Under the pieces are notes generated by a model that was given only the letters and a program-made list of their open reading frames with translations, ran no database searches and had not been told where the DNA came from. This document shows, one piece after another, positions 35,690 through 50,500 of a stretch of DNA of 64,000 nt. The stretch is taken from assembly GCF_020085105.1 (NCBI RefSeq), contig NC_058055.1, positions 26,517,822 through 26,581,821 of the forward strand, given 5' to 3'. The DNA comes from Siniperca chuatsi (Eukaryota > Chordata > Actinopteri > Centrarchiformes > Sinipercidae). Each line of letters opens with the position of its first letter. Position 1 is the first letter of the stretch. The translations under genes were made by a program, and so were the position numbers.

Positions 35690-36440
35690 TAGAGCTGAAA
35701 CGGTTAGAGTAATGGATTAGTCAACTGACAGAAAATGTATTAACTACGGATGAGCGAGTATTCCGTTATATGTTCAACTAAATTATTTGTATCTGTACTC
35801 GGAATGGGTGGGGCTTAAACTGAAAGTGGGTGGGACTAACCAGAATTGATATGGGTTGATTAGAAGTTGCTATATTTATTAGATAACTATTTACAGAACA
35901 GCCTCAGAATTGAGCATCAGAGCAATGTTTTTGATCACAAGAGCAAGAACTATTTACAGAACCTTTTTTTTTTTTTTTTATAAAAGTATATTATCTGTAC
36001 CGGATACTCATTTCAGCTGGTTCCCTAGTGTTAACCATCTTGGTAATCAATTAACTATTTCTCAAGAAAAAAATGCCAACTATTGTGTTTCCAGCCTCTA
36101 AAATCTGAGGATTTTCTGCTTTTCCCCTCAATTTGAATATCTTTGTTTTGAAATGTTGCTCGGACAAAACATGAGATTTGAAGACAACCATCTTAGGTAT
36201 TTGTTTTGTCTGTAATATGTCATACAATGCTCAGATTTTCCAGAGCCCAAGGCTATGTCTTAAAATCGTTGGGGTTTTGAAATGTTGGTCTGACAAACCA
36301 AAGATCTTCAAATTGAAATGTTCTGAAACAGCAGCGAAAAGCAGCAAATCTTCACGTGAGAAGCTGGAAGCAGAGAATATTTGACATTTTTGCTTGATAA
36401 ATGATTAACAATTGATTTATCAAAATCGTTTTTGTTACTT
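35690..36440. repeat. Nested hAT-like remnants
   Basis: The outer element ('gctgaaacggttagagtaat' to 'aaatgattaacaattgattt') belongs to the common fish 'gctgcaactaatcgattaat' group. It is split by a second element at about 35747-36035 whose ends 'gatgagcgagtattccg' and 'cggatactcatttcagc' are approximate inverted repeats. Neither has coding capacity. Confidence 0.5.
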
Positions 36441-36808
36441 TATACATACACATTTTCCTACTTGGTCCACAGATAATCCACAGAGCACACCGAGCAGTTT
36501 CCAGTGGAATTACATTTTACAGATTAAACAAAACTCAAGTGATAGTGGTCATTTTTAGTCAAACCCAGTATTTCCTTATTGTAAATAGAGCTATATTTGT
36601 GCACAACATTAGCTGGATCTCCTAAAGGTTTTAAATAGACATCACCCAATGTTATTAATCAGATATTTCTCCAGTGTGACCCATATCATCGTTTTCCAGG
36701 GCACGCAGCGAGCGCTGACAAATCCATTAGAGCCTCCTTCAGGCTTTTCTGAATGTAGACTCAAACAGACTCAGGATGTTTGCACATCATCTTGTAATTT
36801 AAGATTTT

Positions 36809-36814
36809 TTTATT
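36809..36814 (-). terminator. gemin5: Likely GEMIN5 polyadenylation signal
   Basis: AATAAA on the minus strand, about 50 bp after the GEMIN5 stop codon. If used, the 3' UTR is very short. Confidence 0.5.
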
Positions 36815-36866
36815 CAACAAATAGCTGTACAGTGGAAGTGCTTCTTTCAGTCTACTAATGAAACAG

Positions 36867-38505
36867 TCAGGTGAGGAATCGCTGTGAGGCTTTGAGGACA
36901 GAGGGATTCGTTCCATATTTGCGGAGCAGATCTTTTGCTTCTTGCTGCAGGGACTCAGAGACAGACGGTGAAGACTTGCTGAGGTGCAAGAGAACCAGGC
37001 AGCATTCAACAACGTCTGGGTGTGGATACATCTGAGAGGACACGCAGACAAAGATGCAATTCTTCATTAGCACTGATGATTAGGTCAAATCTGGATGCAG
37101 ATTATTTCTGTCAGACACTTTAATCCTTCAGGAGTTTATTGTAAGTTTATATTCAAAAATCTAATAATGGCCAATATATCGTTAGATTTGTTTAAACTCT
37201 TAAATTTTCATATTTGTATTGTAAAGAAAATCCAGTATCGGTTGGATTCTAAGTCAACCTAAGGATGCACCAATCCTTCTTTTGTTTCATTCCAGTACCT
37301 CAACTCAGGGCATCTGCTGATACCATTTCCTGATCTGACACCAGTGCTCTTTTTCCACATTTAAAACATGTACATCTCTGGCCCTATAAAGAATGAATGT
37401 AACTCATATCAGAAATAGGGAATTTTATGCTTACACTGAAAAAGAAACTAATTAATGTGGATCGTCATGTCATGATCGTCAACCTGATCCACTTAATAAA
37501 CGTCCCACTGGATCGGTACATGTCTTCTTCAAACTACCTAGCTACAGGTAAAGCCTGTAAACCGTCAAACCAAATGGACTCACGTAGATCATTTGGGTAA
37601 TAAAGTCTGTTTTCGATCCTTGTGATTTTAGCATGATGGACCCATTTCTGCTCTTTGCTGTAACTTAACCTACTAAAACTATTTAAGAACACAGGAACAC
37701 AAACAGCAGAGAAGCATCGGTCCATAAACCATTCGCAGATTTCTGGGCAGATTTCTGGCTATCAGATGTCAAAATGTTGGCTTCTACCTTCTACAGTAGA
37801 GTTTTTGATAAAGTTTGTACAAATGTTGTTGTCACTCCAAGTATTACACCACTGTCCTCTTTCAGTCACAACTGACAGGGTGCATTCTCATCTGGAAATG
37901 CAAGTCTCTCTAAGAGGTTGAAGACATGGACGCTGCCCCTCTCTCCTTCTACAGTCGCACACTGTCTGTGTTGTGCAGGGAGTTGTACCTTGATTGTGTC
38001 AGGCAGGTCAGCCAGCTGTTTCTGGTGTTCTGACATCTTGGAAGACAAAGAGAGCAGAGTCTCCTGGTACTCAGGCCTGAGGGACAGAGTACACAGATGC
38101 TTAAATGGACAATCATCAAACATTTCAGATGTATCTACTAGCAATAAGTTCACCACTGAGTTTAATCACCAAGTCTATTAACATACAGTGCCTGGCCTCA
38201 AAATATGCCCAGGAGACCAAATGGAGCTTTTAACAGTGGTGGAATATAACTAAGTACATTTACTCAGATACTGTGCTTCAGTGCAATTTTGAGGTACTTG
38301 TACTTTACCTGAGCATTACATTCTCTGCTACTTTATACTTCTATTATACAACATTTCAGGGGGAAATATTGTACTTTTTACTCTACTACATCAATCTGAC
38401 AGCTATTATATAAAACCGATTCAGATTTTACATACAAAACATATGACCAGTTTATAAGAATGTTATAGATTAAACTACCCAGTAAAATCCTTCCCGATTA
38501 CCATG

Positions 38506-38546
<41 letters not shown>

Positions 38547-41500
38547 CATCATCATCTAGTACAACACTCCCGGGGGCATTCTTCTTAAAGTGCATTTTAC
38601 TGCTTACTTTTCATACTTTTACTTGAAGGACTTGTAATTGAGTATTTTTACATTGTGATATTAATACTTTTACTTAAAGTATCAAAAGTAAAAGTACTCA
38701 TTGTATAGAAAAATGGTCCCTGTGAGTGTTTTATTTTGTATTATTTTATTGGATAATTAATACTTGTGCATTAATGTGCAAGTAGAACTTCCCTGGTGGA
38801 GTTGGTTGAGGTGGAGCTAATTTAAACTACGTTATTTACGGTTGAGTAGTTTAATTTTAAATGCATATTTCATAAAACGATAATATGTTTTGTATGTAAA
38901 ATCTCTAATCTGCAAAGTAACTAGTAACTATAACTGCAGCTGTCTGTACAGTAAAAAGTACAATATTTCCCTCTGAAATGTAGTGGAATAGAAGTACAAA
39001 GTAGCATAAAATGCAAATACTCAAGGATCTCAAAATTGTACTTAAATGCAGTACTTGAGTAAATGTACTTAGTTACTTTCCACCACTATAAGTCAGTCTC
39101 ACAAAACGTCTCTAATTGCTGGCATGTTTACCGTATGGCGTTGATTCTGTTAATATACAAAGTCATAAGAGTCATCCTACAACCACTGCACCCACACTTA
39201 GATTTGAAAATGTTGATATTTTTGGAATGAAATCTTCCAGTGTTCTAAATGGTATATTACATTTATAGTTTCAAACCCAAACATCACCACTTTGAAAAGA
39301 ACAACAAATGAGTCGATCAACAGTCACCAACAACAGAGCCTCACCCTTGCCCGGCATCAGCGGACCCCTGGCCGTCTGATGACTCTCTGGTGCTGGAGCT
39401 CTGCGTGGGCGCGTAGGCCTCTTTCTCCCCAGAGTCGAGCTGCCCTCCCTGGGCTCTGCTGTGCTGCAGCACCATGGCTGCCAGACGCTCCTGGATCTCT
39501 CTCACTGACCTCTGAGTGGCCTGACAGGCAGCGTGACGCTCAGACAGAAGCAGAGACGCATCAAAGTCCAGTTTATCAAACGTCCTGGTCGCCGGGCAGA
39601 CACTCTCTTCTGACTTTGATGCATCTCCGTTCACCACTTTGTCCTCCACCTCGTCTCCGGGACTGGAGTCAGCTGCTGAGAGGGAAAATCTGTTCTGGAT
39701 CTGGATGGAGTTGCTCCACCAGTGATCGTACAGATGCTGGTAATGGACAAAAGCCTGCAGACTGCTGGCAGCAGCTTTGGCTTCTTCTTCTGTGTGATGA
39801 AGTGTTTTGGGATGTTTCCTGGAACAAACACTGACATCACCTGATGAAAGAAAGAGAAAAAATTATGGAATATTTACAGCCCAGAATATAAAATGTATCC
39901 ATTATGGCTGCAACTAATGATTATTTCTATTATCAATTAAACCAGAACCAGAGTGTTTGTCATTTTTGGCTTGATAAATGACTTGATAAAAATCGATTAT
40001 TAAAATTGCTGTTAATATAAATATATGACTATAGAAATTCTTGGGTAAAGACTTTCGCTACTTGGGGAAGATTTTGAATTTGAAATTCGTAGCTGAGTTC
40101 CAAAGTTCCAGCACACGCCTTGAATCATTCATGTTAATCCAAAATGGTTCAGTACGTTCATTTCTAGTTTACTAATTGCCAAAATAGTGCACTGTCAACA
40201 TTAGTACATAGCGTACACTTGTGTATGCTACTTATTTACACTTGAACATTTTACACTTAAATGACGTGCTGACAATATATGTCTCTGATTAATGTCAAAA
40301 AGTGCATTTAGGAATTAAATGATGAAACATTTGTGTTGCACCAATTCAGAAATGGTTGGTAGTTTGTACCGTCAGAGAACAGCAGCCTGCAGAGCGCTGC
40401 AGAGACACAGACGTGTCCGGCGTCTCTGAGCCAGGCCACCGCCTGCCATAACTCCTTTATCAGCTGTCCATCATCGTCCAATAACCAGCTCAACACAGCA
40501 CGGGTCAGATGGAGGGATGAATACAGCTGAACCTGAGGACGAGTGAGACACAAGCACCAACATAGACAGAAAGACAACAAGAAGGAGTCAGATAAGGAGG
40601 TCACTTTATCTGACTTACCTCATCTCTGCTCTAACTTGTAAGACACTTTTTGTAAATATCAAAATGAGTGTTTGCCTCTAGGCCCTTTTTAGCCAGCGTA
40701 CATCTGAAAACATACTGTATGAAATCAAGAAAGCAGTTTGAGGACTCTGCACCTGTCTGAGAGGAACGTTGGCGGTGGGTGTTGGACTCTCCAGAGACTT
40801 CAGCTCCTGCAGAAGAGCTCCGACGCTGCGGTGTCCTGCTGACGTTTGTGAAACGCCAAACTGCTCCTCCCACACGTCTCTCACGTGATCCTGGATGCTG
40901 ATGTGACACTCACCTGGCAACGCCCACGTGTGACTGGAGACGCAGGACTGAGATTCAGCTTGAGAGTCTGCCAGCATCACAGCCAGCAGCTCAGCGACGC
41001 AGAGATGCAGCTTGTGGACCTGCGGAGGGTTGAAACTATTGTTTCCAGACTTTGAATTGGCCCCACACAGTATATTCTGATGATGGAGAACCCAAATAGT
41101 GATATCAGGCTTTAATAATCCTGTTTTGTGTGCCATTTCATGGAGCCAATGGAAGGACAATGAAGTGAACATTTTTAAAGGCGTGGCACAGTGGTTTACA
41201 ACCTTTTGGCTTGTCTTAGGTTGCATGTGTTTATGACTTGCGAGGAATTCAAACAAAGAGTGATGTTCCCTTCTCAAATTGATAAAATACAGTAAAAGTC
41301 AACATTATTTGTGTTGCAGAAAGTTTTCTCTGTTTTTGCCACTGACCAGCAGGCTCTCCTGTGAGCTCAGGACCTCCTGGGCTCCGACCCAGTCCTGAGC
41401 CAGAGCCAGGTCTTTAGCGCACCGCAGTGCCAGCGACTCAGCCAGAGCGACCTCTCCTGAGATTCTCGCTAGACTGGCCGCGGTCCTCAGCGAAGAGACG

Positions 41501-44500
41501 TCATTCTTCCTGGCGATAACTTTAGCAGCATCGAAACTGGCACCAGCAGCCAGGTAACTGGAAGACAAGGTCAAACAAACAGGGCAAGTTTAAATGTGTT
41601 TGTAAAAGAGATTTAAATTAATATTAAATTGCTAGTTTGACCATGACAGAAGGACGAGAAGAGGAGTTCTTTGAGAGACGATTCCATAAAATCCTTCCAA
41701 TTCTCACCATTTAGCGGCTGCAGAGAAATGTCCATCCTTCTCCAGCACGGCGGCCCAGCAGGTGTAGAGCTCCTTCAGGACGGGCTCGTCTGCCGGCAGC
41801 CTGGCTTTGACCAGAGCTATGGCTTCCCTGACATAAAACACACACCGATCTGTTCTGTCAGCATATGAACAAAGCCATGCCTAGACCAGCATGACATTTA
41901 AAAATGAAGAGAATTGTCATATTGATTTCATGTAATGGGAAACACTACCAAGTTGAAGTAGAAATAGTACTGTAGTAGTTCAAGTACTTTCATTTTACAG
42001 CACAACAAATGGTGCAAAGCAAACAATCTTTACATAACACTGTAGGTATATGACCAAAAGCAAATGACAAAAAAGGCCAATAATCAATAACTTTCCAGTA
42101 AAAACTAAAAGATTAAAAAAGTGAACCTGTAGAGCTTGTGAGAGCACAGCAGGTCAACGGCTTCATACAGCTTGTTGATTGACAGCAGGTGGGAGGCCGC
42201 CTTCAGGTACTGCTCCTGCAGACACAGCTGCTTGATGAAGGCCTCAACTGTTCGGCTCCACACCTCGAACCCAGCTGGACGAGGAAGCACACAAGCATTA
42301 TTGCAATATCTGAAAGCCTCCTAATGTTGTATTTCATCAACCTTTAACATTAATGCAGTGCCACATTATCATGATACATGCACAACTACTATTTCTCAGG
42401 TTTATACAGCCAAGTTTTCCCTGTTGGACTCCTGTTGATGTCTTTGTCAAGTAGAGATGTTTCAGTCACTTACAGCCGACTAAAAACGGAGTCAGTAAAG
42501 CTGAGCAACTTGTAGTCACTATTCTTGTCAGGTAAATAACATAAAAATAGACAAAAAGTTTTGAAATAAGCCGAGTTACCATTAATAATTTGTTGTCACA
42601 AAATTGCTATGCAAAATTATTAGATACAAGTCTTGCGAGATAGTTATTTAAGAAAACTGTCTGATAACAAATGTTATCTATATATCATTTATCAGAGGTT
42701 CAGTGTGTCAGCTAAAGATCAGTCTTTACCCATAGGAGCGACGGAGAGCAGGTGGTCATTCAGCTCTCCTTTCTCTGTGGCGAGCTGCAGCGCCCCCTCC
42801 AGGTCTCCACTCCACAGCCGCAGGTACACAACAGAGTCGTAGTGACCCGCCTCCACATGACCCTCCTCTGAAGAACAAGAGACAGCAGTGCCAATGACTT
42901 CACTGCAACATGTGAAATCTTCACTGCACTTAAGGCTTATTCCAACAGCTGAAACACGGTGGATGTTAGAATTCCTGAAATGAACACTGATTTAGTGCTG
43001 TGATTTGTATCAGAAGCACATGAAGAGTCTCAGTCTGGCAATGACTGTATGCATCATGAGAATGGGTCAGGTGTAATTATGTGCTCACTTTAATTAAACT
43101 TGTGAAACTGGGCAGATTAACAAAGTAACCAATTTAATTTATTTATATAGCGTAAATTCATAACAGAAGTTATCTCATTGCACTTTTCCTATAGAGCAGG
43201 TCTAGAGAGAGGTTTTGGGAAAGGGGGGGTGGGAGAGAGGGAGGCACAATGCAAATACCACCTAGAATTTTTAAAATAGCAGAAATGTAATTGTAGTGTT
43301 AATATTAATAAATTAGTAATAATAGGAATGACAGCTATAGGAAAAATAATGTCAGTATTAGTAACAGAGCCAATAACAACAAGTGTAGTAGCAGTTGTCG
43401 AGCAGGAACACGGGGGCAGCAGGTGGCCCACAACCACAGATCCAGACTCTGCAGGTCCGGAGCTGAAAGTGACAGAAGGAGAGAGGAGAGAAACGAGAGG
43501 GCACAGAACTACGGGAGAGAGAAGATGTTGAGTTAGTAACATGCAGTAACGGGTTAAAAATACATACAGATGGAGAGGGAGAGAAGGAGAGAAGAAAGAG
43601 GTGCATCATGGGAAATCTCCCAGCAGTGTAAGTCTATAGCAGCATAACTAAGGGATGGTTCAGGGCTCACCTGAGCCAACCCTAACTATAAGCTTTATTA
43701 AAGAGGAAAGTCTTAAGCCTACTCTTAAATGTGGAGATGGTGTCTGCCTCCTGAACCCAAACTGGGACCTGATTCCACGGGAGAGGAGCTTGATAACTGA
43801 AAGCTCTGGCTCCCATTCTACTTTTGGAGACTCTAGGAACCACAAGTAACCCTGCATCCTGGGAGCACAGTGTTCTAGTCGGGTAATAAAGTATTATGAG
43901 ATCTTTAAGATATGATGTTGCCTGACCATTAAGAGCTCTGTAGGTGAGGAGAAGGATTTTAAATTCCATTCTGAATTTTACAGGGAGCCAATGCAGAGAA
44001 GCTAATATTGGAGAAATATGATCTCTTTTCCTAGTTCTTGTCAGTGCACGTGCCGCAGCATTCTGGATCAACTGGAGAGTCTTAAGGGACTTATTTGGGC
44101 AGCCTGATAATAAGGAATTGCAATAGTCCAACCTAGAAGTAACAAATGCATGCAGTAGTTTTTCGGCATCATTTTGAGACAGGATGTGCATGCTATTTGC
44201 AACGTTGCGTAGGTGAAAGAAGGCAGTCCTTAAAGTTTGTTTCATGTGGGAGTTAAAGGATAAATCCTGATCAAAGATAACTCCGAGGTTCCTTATGGTG
44301 ATGCTGCAGGGCAGGGCAATGCCATCTAGAGTAACTATATCTTTAGATAACATGTCTCGGAGGTGTTTGGGGCCAAGTACAATAACTTCAGTTTTGTCTA
44401 ATTTAGTTAACATTAGAAAATTGCAGGTCATCCAGGTCTTTATGTCCTTAAGGCGTGCTTGAAGTTTAGCTAACTGGTTAGTTTCATCTGGCTTGATCGA

Positions 44501-47500
44501 TAGATATAATTGGGTATCATCCGCATAACAATGAAAGTTCATGGAGTGTTTCCTAATAATATTGCCTAGAGTAAGCATTTATAAAAAGGTGAATAGAATC
44601 GGTACAAGCACAGAACCTTGTGGAACTCCGTGACTAACTTTGGTGTGCATGGAAGACCGTTAACATGTACAAACTGAGATCGATCTGATAGATAGGATTT
44701 AAACCAGCTTAGTGCGGCTCCTTTAATGCCAATTACATGTTCTAGTCTCTGTTATAGGATGTGATGATCAATGGTGTTGAACGCAGCACTAAGATCTAAC
44801 AAGACAAGTACAGAGACAAGTCCATTGTCTGATGCAATTAAAAAGGTCATTAGTAATTTTCATCAGTGCTGTCTCTGTGCTATGATGCACTGTAAATCCT
44901 GACAGAAAATCCTCAAATAAACTATTGTTATTTAGAAAGTCACACAACTGATTGGCGACTGCTTTCTCAAGGATCTTAGAGAGAAAGGGAAGGTTAGATA
45001 TAGGTCTACAGTTGGCTAAAACCCCTGGATCAAGAGTGCCTGTTAATAAAGACAAATTGATCATATCCAGTAAAGAAGTGCTAATTAAGGGTAAAACATC
45101 TTTAAGCAACCTAGTTGGAATGGGTTCTAAGAGACAGGTTTATGGCTTAGATTAATTAATCGTCGAAGTTAGTTGAAGAAGGTCGATAGGAGCAAAGCAG
45201 TCAAAATATATATCAGTCGTTTCTAAGGTTCCCGTGTTTGAAGATAAGTCGGTACCGATTGAAGGCAGGACTTAATGAATTTTATTATTGAAGAAACTCA
45301 TGAAGTCATGGCTCAATAGAGCTATGACTCTCTGTTAGCCTGGCTACAGTGCTGAAAAGAAACCTGGGGTTGTTTTTATTTTCTTCTATTAATGATAAGT
45401 AGTAGGCTGCTCTGGCATTACGGAGGGCTTTCCTATATATTTTAAGACTGTCTTGCCAGACTAAACAAGATTCTTCCAAGTTGTTGGAATGCCATTTCCT
45501 TTCAAGTTTTCAACCAACAGAAAATGAATCCGTGAAGGATGTGAACACCATTTATTAACTGCTCTGTGTTAATCAGAGAGTGCACATACAAAACAAGGAA
45601 GCTCAGACTGAGAAAAACAACATACCTTCAGCTTCAAACATGCGGTAGAGGGCCAGTCTGTCTGAGAAGAGGCCCAGATGGATGTGCTCTCCCTGGCCTG
45701 GGACACAGCCTGCAGGGGGCGCTGGAAACCAAACAGACACACAGAGTAAAAGAGCTAATCTGTGTGACATTTGCTTATAAGCCCTACTTTGCTTGTAACT
45801 GAAGTGTGAACCTAAATTAAGCAAACAAAAATATCCAGCTGGAGTCCAACTGGTCTATATTTTAAAATATCTTCCACTTGATGCAGACTCCTTTGGGTAA
45901 AGCCTGTCCAGCTGGTGATGGTCAAACTAACCTCAGCCTGTTTTACCTTTTATCTCCTTTGCTTGTGCAGTGACTTTTTCTTCACACATCCCCACATTAC
46001 TGTGACTCACTGATCTGTTTGTTTCTACTCTTCCAAACTTTGACATTGTGATGTGCTGCTCTGATTAACTACCACAAAGTGAGCCTATAATGTGATCAAT
46101 CAATCACTGTCGTTTGCAGAGCTGAATCAGATCTTGACGCATCTCGTCTCAGTTTAGTTAGCAATTACTTTAGCAATTTAGTCACTAGATGATAACATAA
46201 ACAACTGTCTCTGCGTTGCTCCTCAGGCTCCGTGGGCATCCTCCCCTCATGCTATTGGCTGGTGAATCTGGGGAATTGGAGTCAATCATGGACTTTCTGG
46301 GGGTATATAAGGGATGAGCAGCTGCATTTGTGGGCCTCTTGGCTATTTTCTGTTACCTGTTTACATCCTGAGTATGTGTGTGTTGCAAGCAGTTTTGATT
46401 AGTCTATATCTCATTTGGATCTTCTTACCAACTTAATGTCAGAAAGGTAGTGGTTCTGCTGTTACATTGCAGTTAATCGTTTTTGAGTTATTGTTTTGTT
46501 TTATTTTTATGTGTATCTTCACTCCTATCTTGCCTCCTCACTAGGAAGCTCTGTAGGAGAGCTGCCATTTTCTTTTCTTCTCTTTTCTCCTGTTTTTAGT
46601 TAGGCAGTAAAGTTGAGTATTGTAATAAGTTTCATTTTGGTTTTTCGGTGGTTGATTTAGCAATGTGGTTTAATTTCTAGCTAGGCTTATTGTGTTTGTT
46701 ATTTTGGCCTGGACTGTCCCTGAAGTTCAACTTAAGCTTCCATATTTGGTAATAAAAAAATCAGAAAATGTGACTCCTCACATTCTTCATCTGGTTTTAG
46801 GTTACTCCCCTGTCCCCTCGAGCATCTTGGGGTCGTAACACGGTCTTAACTTCGGGCAAGGTGGCATGTAGCCGCCATAAGGTGCTGCAGGAAACCATGT
46901 GTAATTTTGACTTGGGAACTGAAACTTTTCATGGTTTTCCTTATTGCAACAGAGGGACAGCTACAGTTTCAAAAGGTTTACCCATTTATTGAAAGTCTGT
47001 CTGTTACCATTGCAACTGATGATCTAAAACTAACCTGCTATGATTACCTTGGTCCCATGCCAGTTTTTCAACTCTTCACCAATGAGGCTCAACTGCAGTT
47101 AACATCTTCCGACCAGATGGAAACATAGTGTCTCCTCCAAAGGTAATCAGTTATTCTAACTCATCGCTCTTATAAACTGTCTGTCTGTGTATTATAATCA
47201 CTGTGTGAACCAGTAAACTGAACCAAACATCTCCACAGCAGACTCAGTCTCACCACTGCTGTGTTTGACAGAGGCCAGAGTGATGCAGTCTTGCAGCAGG
47301 TCCTCTTTGGGCCGATGGTCCATGGAGGTACTGATGGGCAACATTGAGCGAGGCTTCTTCTTCTTCAGCAAGTCTGGAAACACACACACACAAACCCATA
47401 CAGTCACATACAAAACTGTGCATACACCCAATTTCAGAAATACATTCAGCTGAAGTCTTTTTTTATAAAATTAAAGTACGTACCGGGTTTGTCTTTGCTT

Positions 47501-50500
47501 TTTGTGGCAGTTGAGGATTTTCTTTGCATCTCAAAAGTGGCTGAAACAAATTTTCAGAATAAAGTTGGTTTTAAACTCAAAAAGGTCCCAACAATCTTAC
47601 TGTTTTTGAAGTCTATAACAACTGTTACCTGGTGGAGGTACAGGACTGTTTGTTGAGCTGACTTCATCTTCCTCATCTTCACCAGACAGCTCCTGTCCCA
47701 TCGCTGCCTTCTCTCCGCCTGTTACTGTCTCTCCGTTCATCTCTAGCGGTGCGGCTCCTCCGACACTCGACGCCTTCTTGTTCTTCTTCTTCTGCTTGGT
47801 ATTGGTCTTCATCTTCTCTTTCAGGTCGACCATCTTTTTCCCTGAGAGGGTAAGCATGTGAACGTTACAGTCTGCTGTTTACACCAAAGGTAGAAAGAGA
47901 AATAGCTTTTCTTCGAACCCATTCTTGAGTGTTGGAGGATGTGGTTCTGTGTGTTTCAACAGTGCTGCAAAGACAGATGTTCACCTTTAGGTGGCTTTTT
48001 AAACTGTTGTTTGGAAACTCTCCACTCCTGCAGGGTGAAGTCCTTCCCTCCAGTCCAGATCACATCCGGATCGACAGGTGACCAGTCCACGCACAGCAGA
48101 TAACCAACATGACCCCGGTAGTTAGAGACAGCCTCCTCCTGCACCACCTCCCACACCTGAACAGAGCAAAAATAGCCAACAACATAAGCCCAAATTATAT
48201 TTACTTTAAAAAGGTCTAGTGTGTAGGATTTAGTGGCATCTAGAGGTGAAACTGCAGTTTGCAACCATTTGAATACGGCTCGCATCACCCTCCCCTTCCA
48301 AGCGTGTCGGAGAAACTACGGTGGCCGCGAAACTCGCGAAAAACGCGAACGGCCCTGTCTAGAGCCAGTGTTTGGTTTGTCCGTTCTGGGCTACTGTAGA
48401 AACATGGCAGTGCAACATAGCGACCGTGGAAGGCGACCCGCTCCCTCTGTAGATAAAAACGGCTTATTCTAAGGTAATGAAAACACAACGATTCTTATTT
48501 TCAGGTGATTATACACTAATGAAAACATACTTTTGAATATTATATTCCATTTCTGCCAATAGCTCCCCCTTACATGTCACACACTGGACCTTAAAGTCAG
48601 AAAGGAAGAAATATTTGAAAGAAAACAAGGAATAAAAATATATTAAAAAAGGAGATACAAATAATTTGATGCCTTAGCTAACAAAAAGAAACCAAATCCA
48701 CTTTTCAGATGAGCTGCAAACCCAAAACCAATCCTCTCAAAAAAGGAGCATGTGGCACAGATTCAAGATGCTGTTCTACAGTTTGTGGGTTGATTCAGAC
48801 AGACTCTGGTGCATCGGTCAGGAACATTATCATGGTTCTATCCCAGGATGCTGGCCTGGTACTGACCTGGGCTGTGCCATCATATGAGACTGTGACCAGC
48901 CGGGCGTCATGGTGTGGACTCCAGGCCATGCCGGTGATTTTAGCTGTATGTCCACACAGCCTGCGATATGGCTCCGTCAACACCACAGGGCTCTCTGGAG
49001 GATTCTCTGTGCAAAGGGAAAACACTAATGTCAATACATACTGATGAAATTGCTGTAAGATTATACATTTTAAGTCAAGAGCTGCAATTTTAATAACTCA
49101 CATTAATACAAATGCCTTAACCTGTAAAAAGGTTTTAGTCAGTAACTAAATACTGAAATTTGTAATCATTCTTCTAAGTTGCTGAAATACTCAGGTTCAG
49201 ACAAAAGTGCAAGCTCTCGTGAATAATATAGGGTTCGTAGGGGAATTCCTCGGATGGAGAATGTGTCTGAGGTCTCCTCCCACCTATGACGGAGCGGAGA
49301 TCGTGAACGTAGACGGTGGCATTGCTGGAGCCCGAGGCCAGGAGGCAGTGCAGCTCTGGCGGAGAGCTGTGGTCGTAATGCCACCGTAACGTGTTGATGA
49401 TCTTGTGGTGCTGCTGGATGCTGCACAGCAGCTTCAGACTGGGAGCCTGATACACATCAATACACCTGCAGCAGAGAGCATGAGGTCAGATATGTGAGGG
49501 GGGGAAAGGAACACAATAACTTTAATTAGGAATTAAAAGTAACTATTTCCAAGACAATGTGAAAACTAGGAAGGCGCGAGAAGATACAACGAAAGAGATA
49601 CATTTCTACAATTTGAATAAATTGACATAAAAAGCATAAGCAAGTTCACCACCATACCTGTTGAGGTTAAACTAAAACGTTTTGCTAGTTGAGTCAGATC
49701 ACTGATGCTTAACATCTACAAACAAACTGAAACATCGCAGACTAATGGTATTCTAACTACTAAATTCCTTTCTCACTGTAACAGACGGCTGTGTCTTTTA
49801 GTTTTTACAGTGGCTCTGTGTGGTTCTCACTGAAATAAATCCATTATTCTGTAGCCTAAAGACTGCACACTTTGCGTGGACAGTTGGTCCCTCGCAGGAC
49901 TCCACAGGCTGATGGTCTATTGTGAGACGGGTCAAGCCCGGCCGTTCACTCACCCGTCCTCGTTGCCGATGGCAACCACTTTCCCATCTGGCTTCCAGCT
50001 GAGGTCGGTGTGCGGAGACAGCTTGTGCTGTTGGGAAGCAGAGCTCACCTTCATAACCTATTCAAATCACCTCCATTTACATTCAGCAGCAAACATGAAA
50101 CAAACTGTCGCAGCCAGGAGCGCCGGCCACAATATCTGCTCAGTTAAAGCTTTGACACTGAGAACCTGAAGTCGGCTTTGTTCGCCACCTGGAGGTGTGC
50201 GTCAGGTTTTACTGTGGCTGTTTCTAATTCACCGAAGGGTTTCTGAAGTCTGCACATGGACGTTAGAGGACACGGAGAATTAACGAATAGCAAGAACACT
50301 GACACCAATTCATTTCTCTGTATATAGAACGATTGTTTTACTGCTCATCGTAGTGTCAGCAGCAGAAATAAGTTATCTTTGCTTTTGGGTTACAAGAGCT
50401 CAATGGTGGGTGTCAGGTAACTGCTGTTGTCTTGTTTCTCCTTAAAATTTGCTTAAAACATTGAAAGAAAAACTACTTGGAAATAGAAATCAGATCAAGA

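Noticed and set aside
39292-39834. 180-codon plus-strand frame
   Set aside because: It is antisense to GEMIN5 exon 26 (39840-39345), the longest coding exon, and has no recognisable domain.
40678-41277. 199-codon minus-strand frame taken as one gene
   Set aside because: Only 41019-40753 is GEMIN5 exon 24; the rest is intron read-through on both sides.
43682-44578. Possible functional reverse transcriptase gene
   Set aside because: The catalytic YADD box is present, but a stop precedes the frame, the N-terminal half is frame-broken and the 5' end is missing, so it is a dead LINE.
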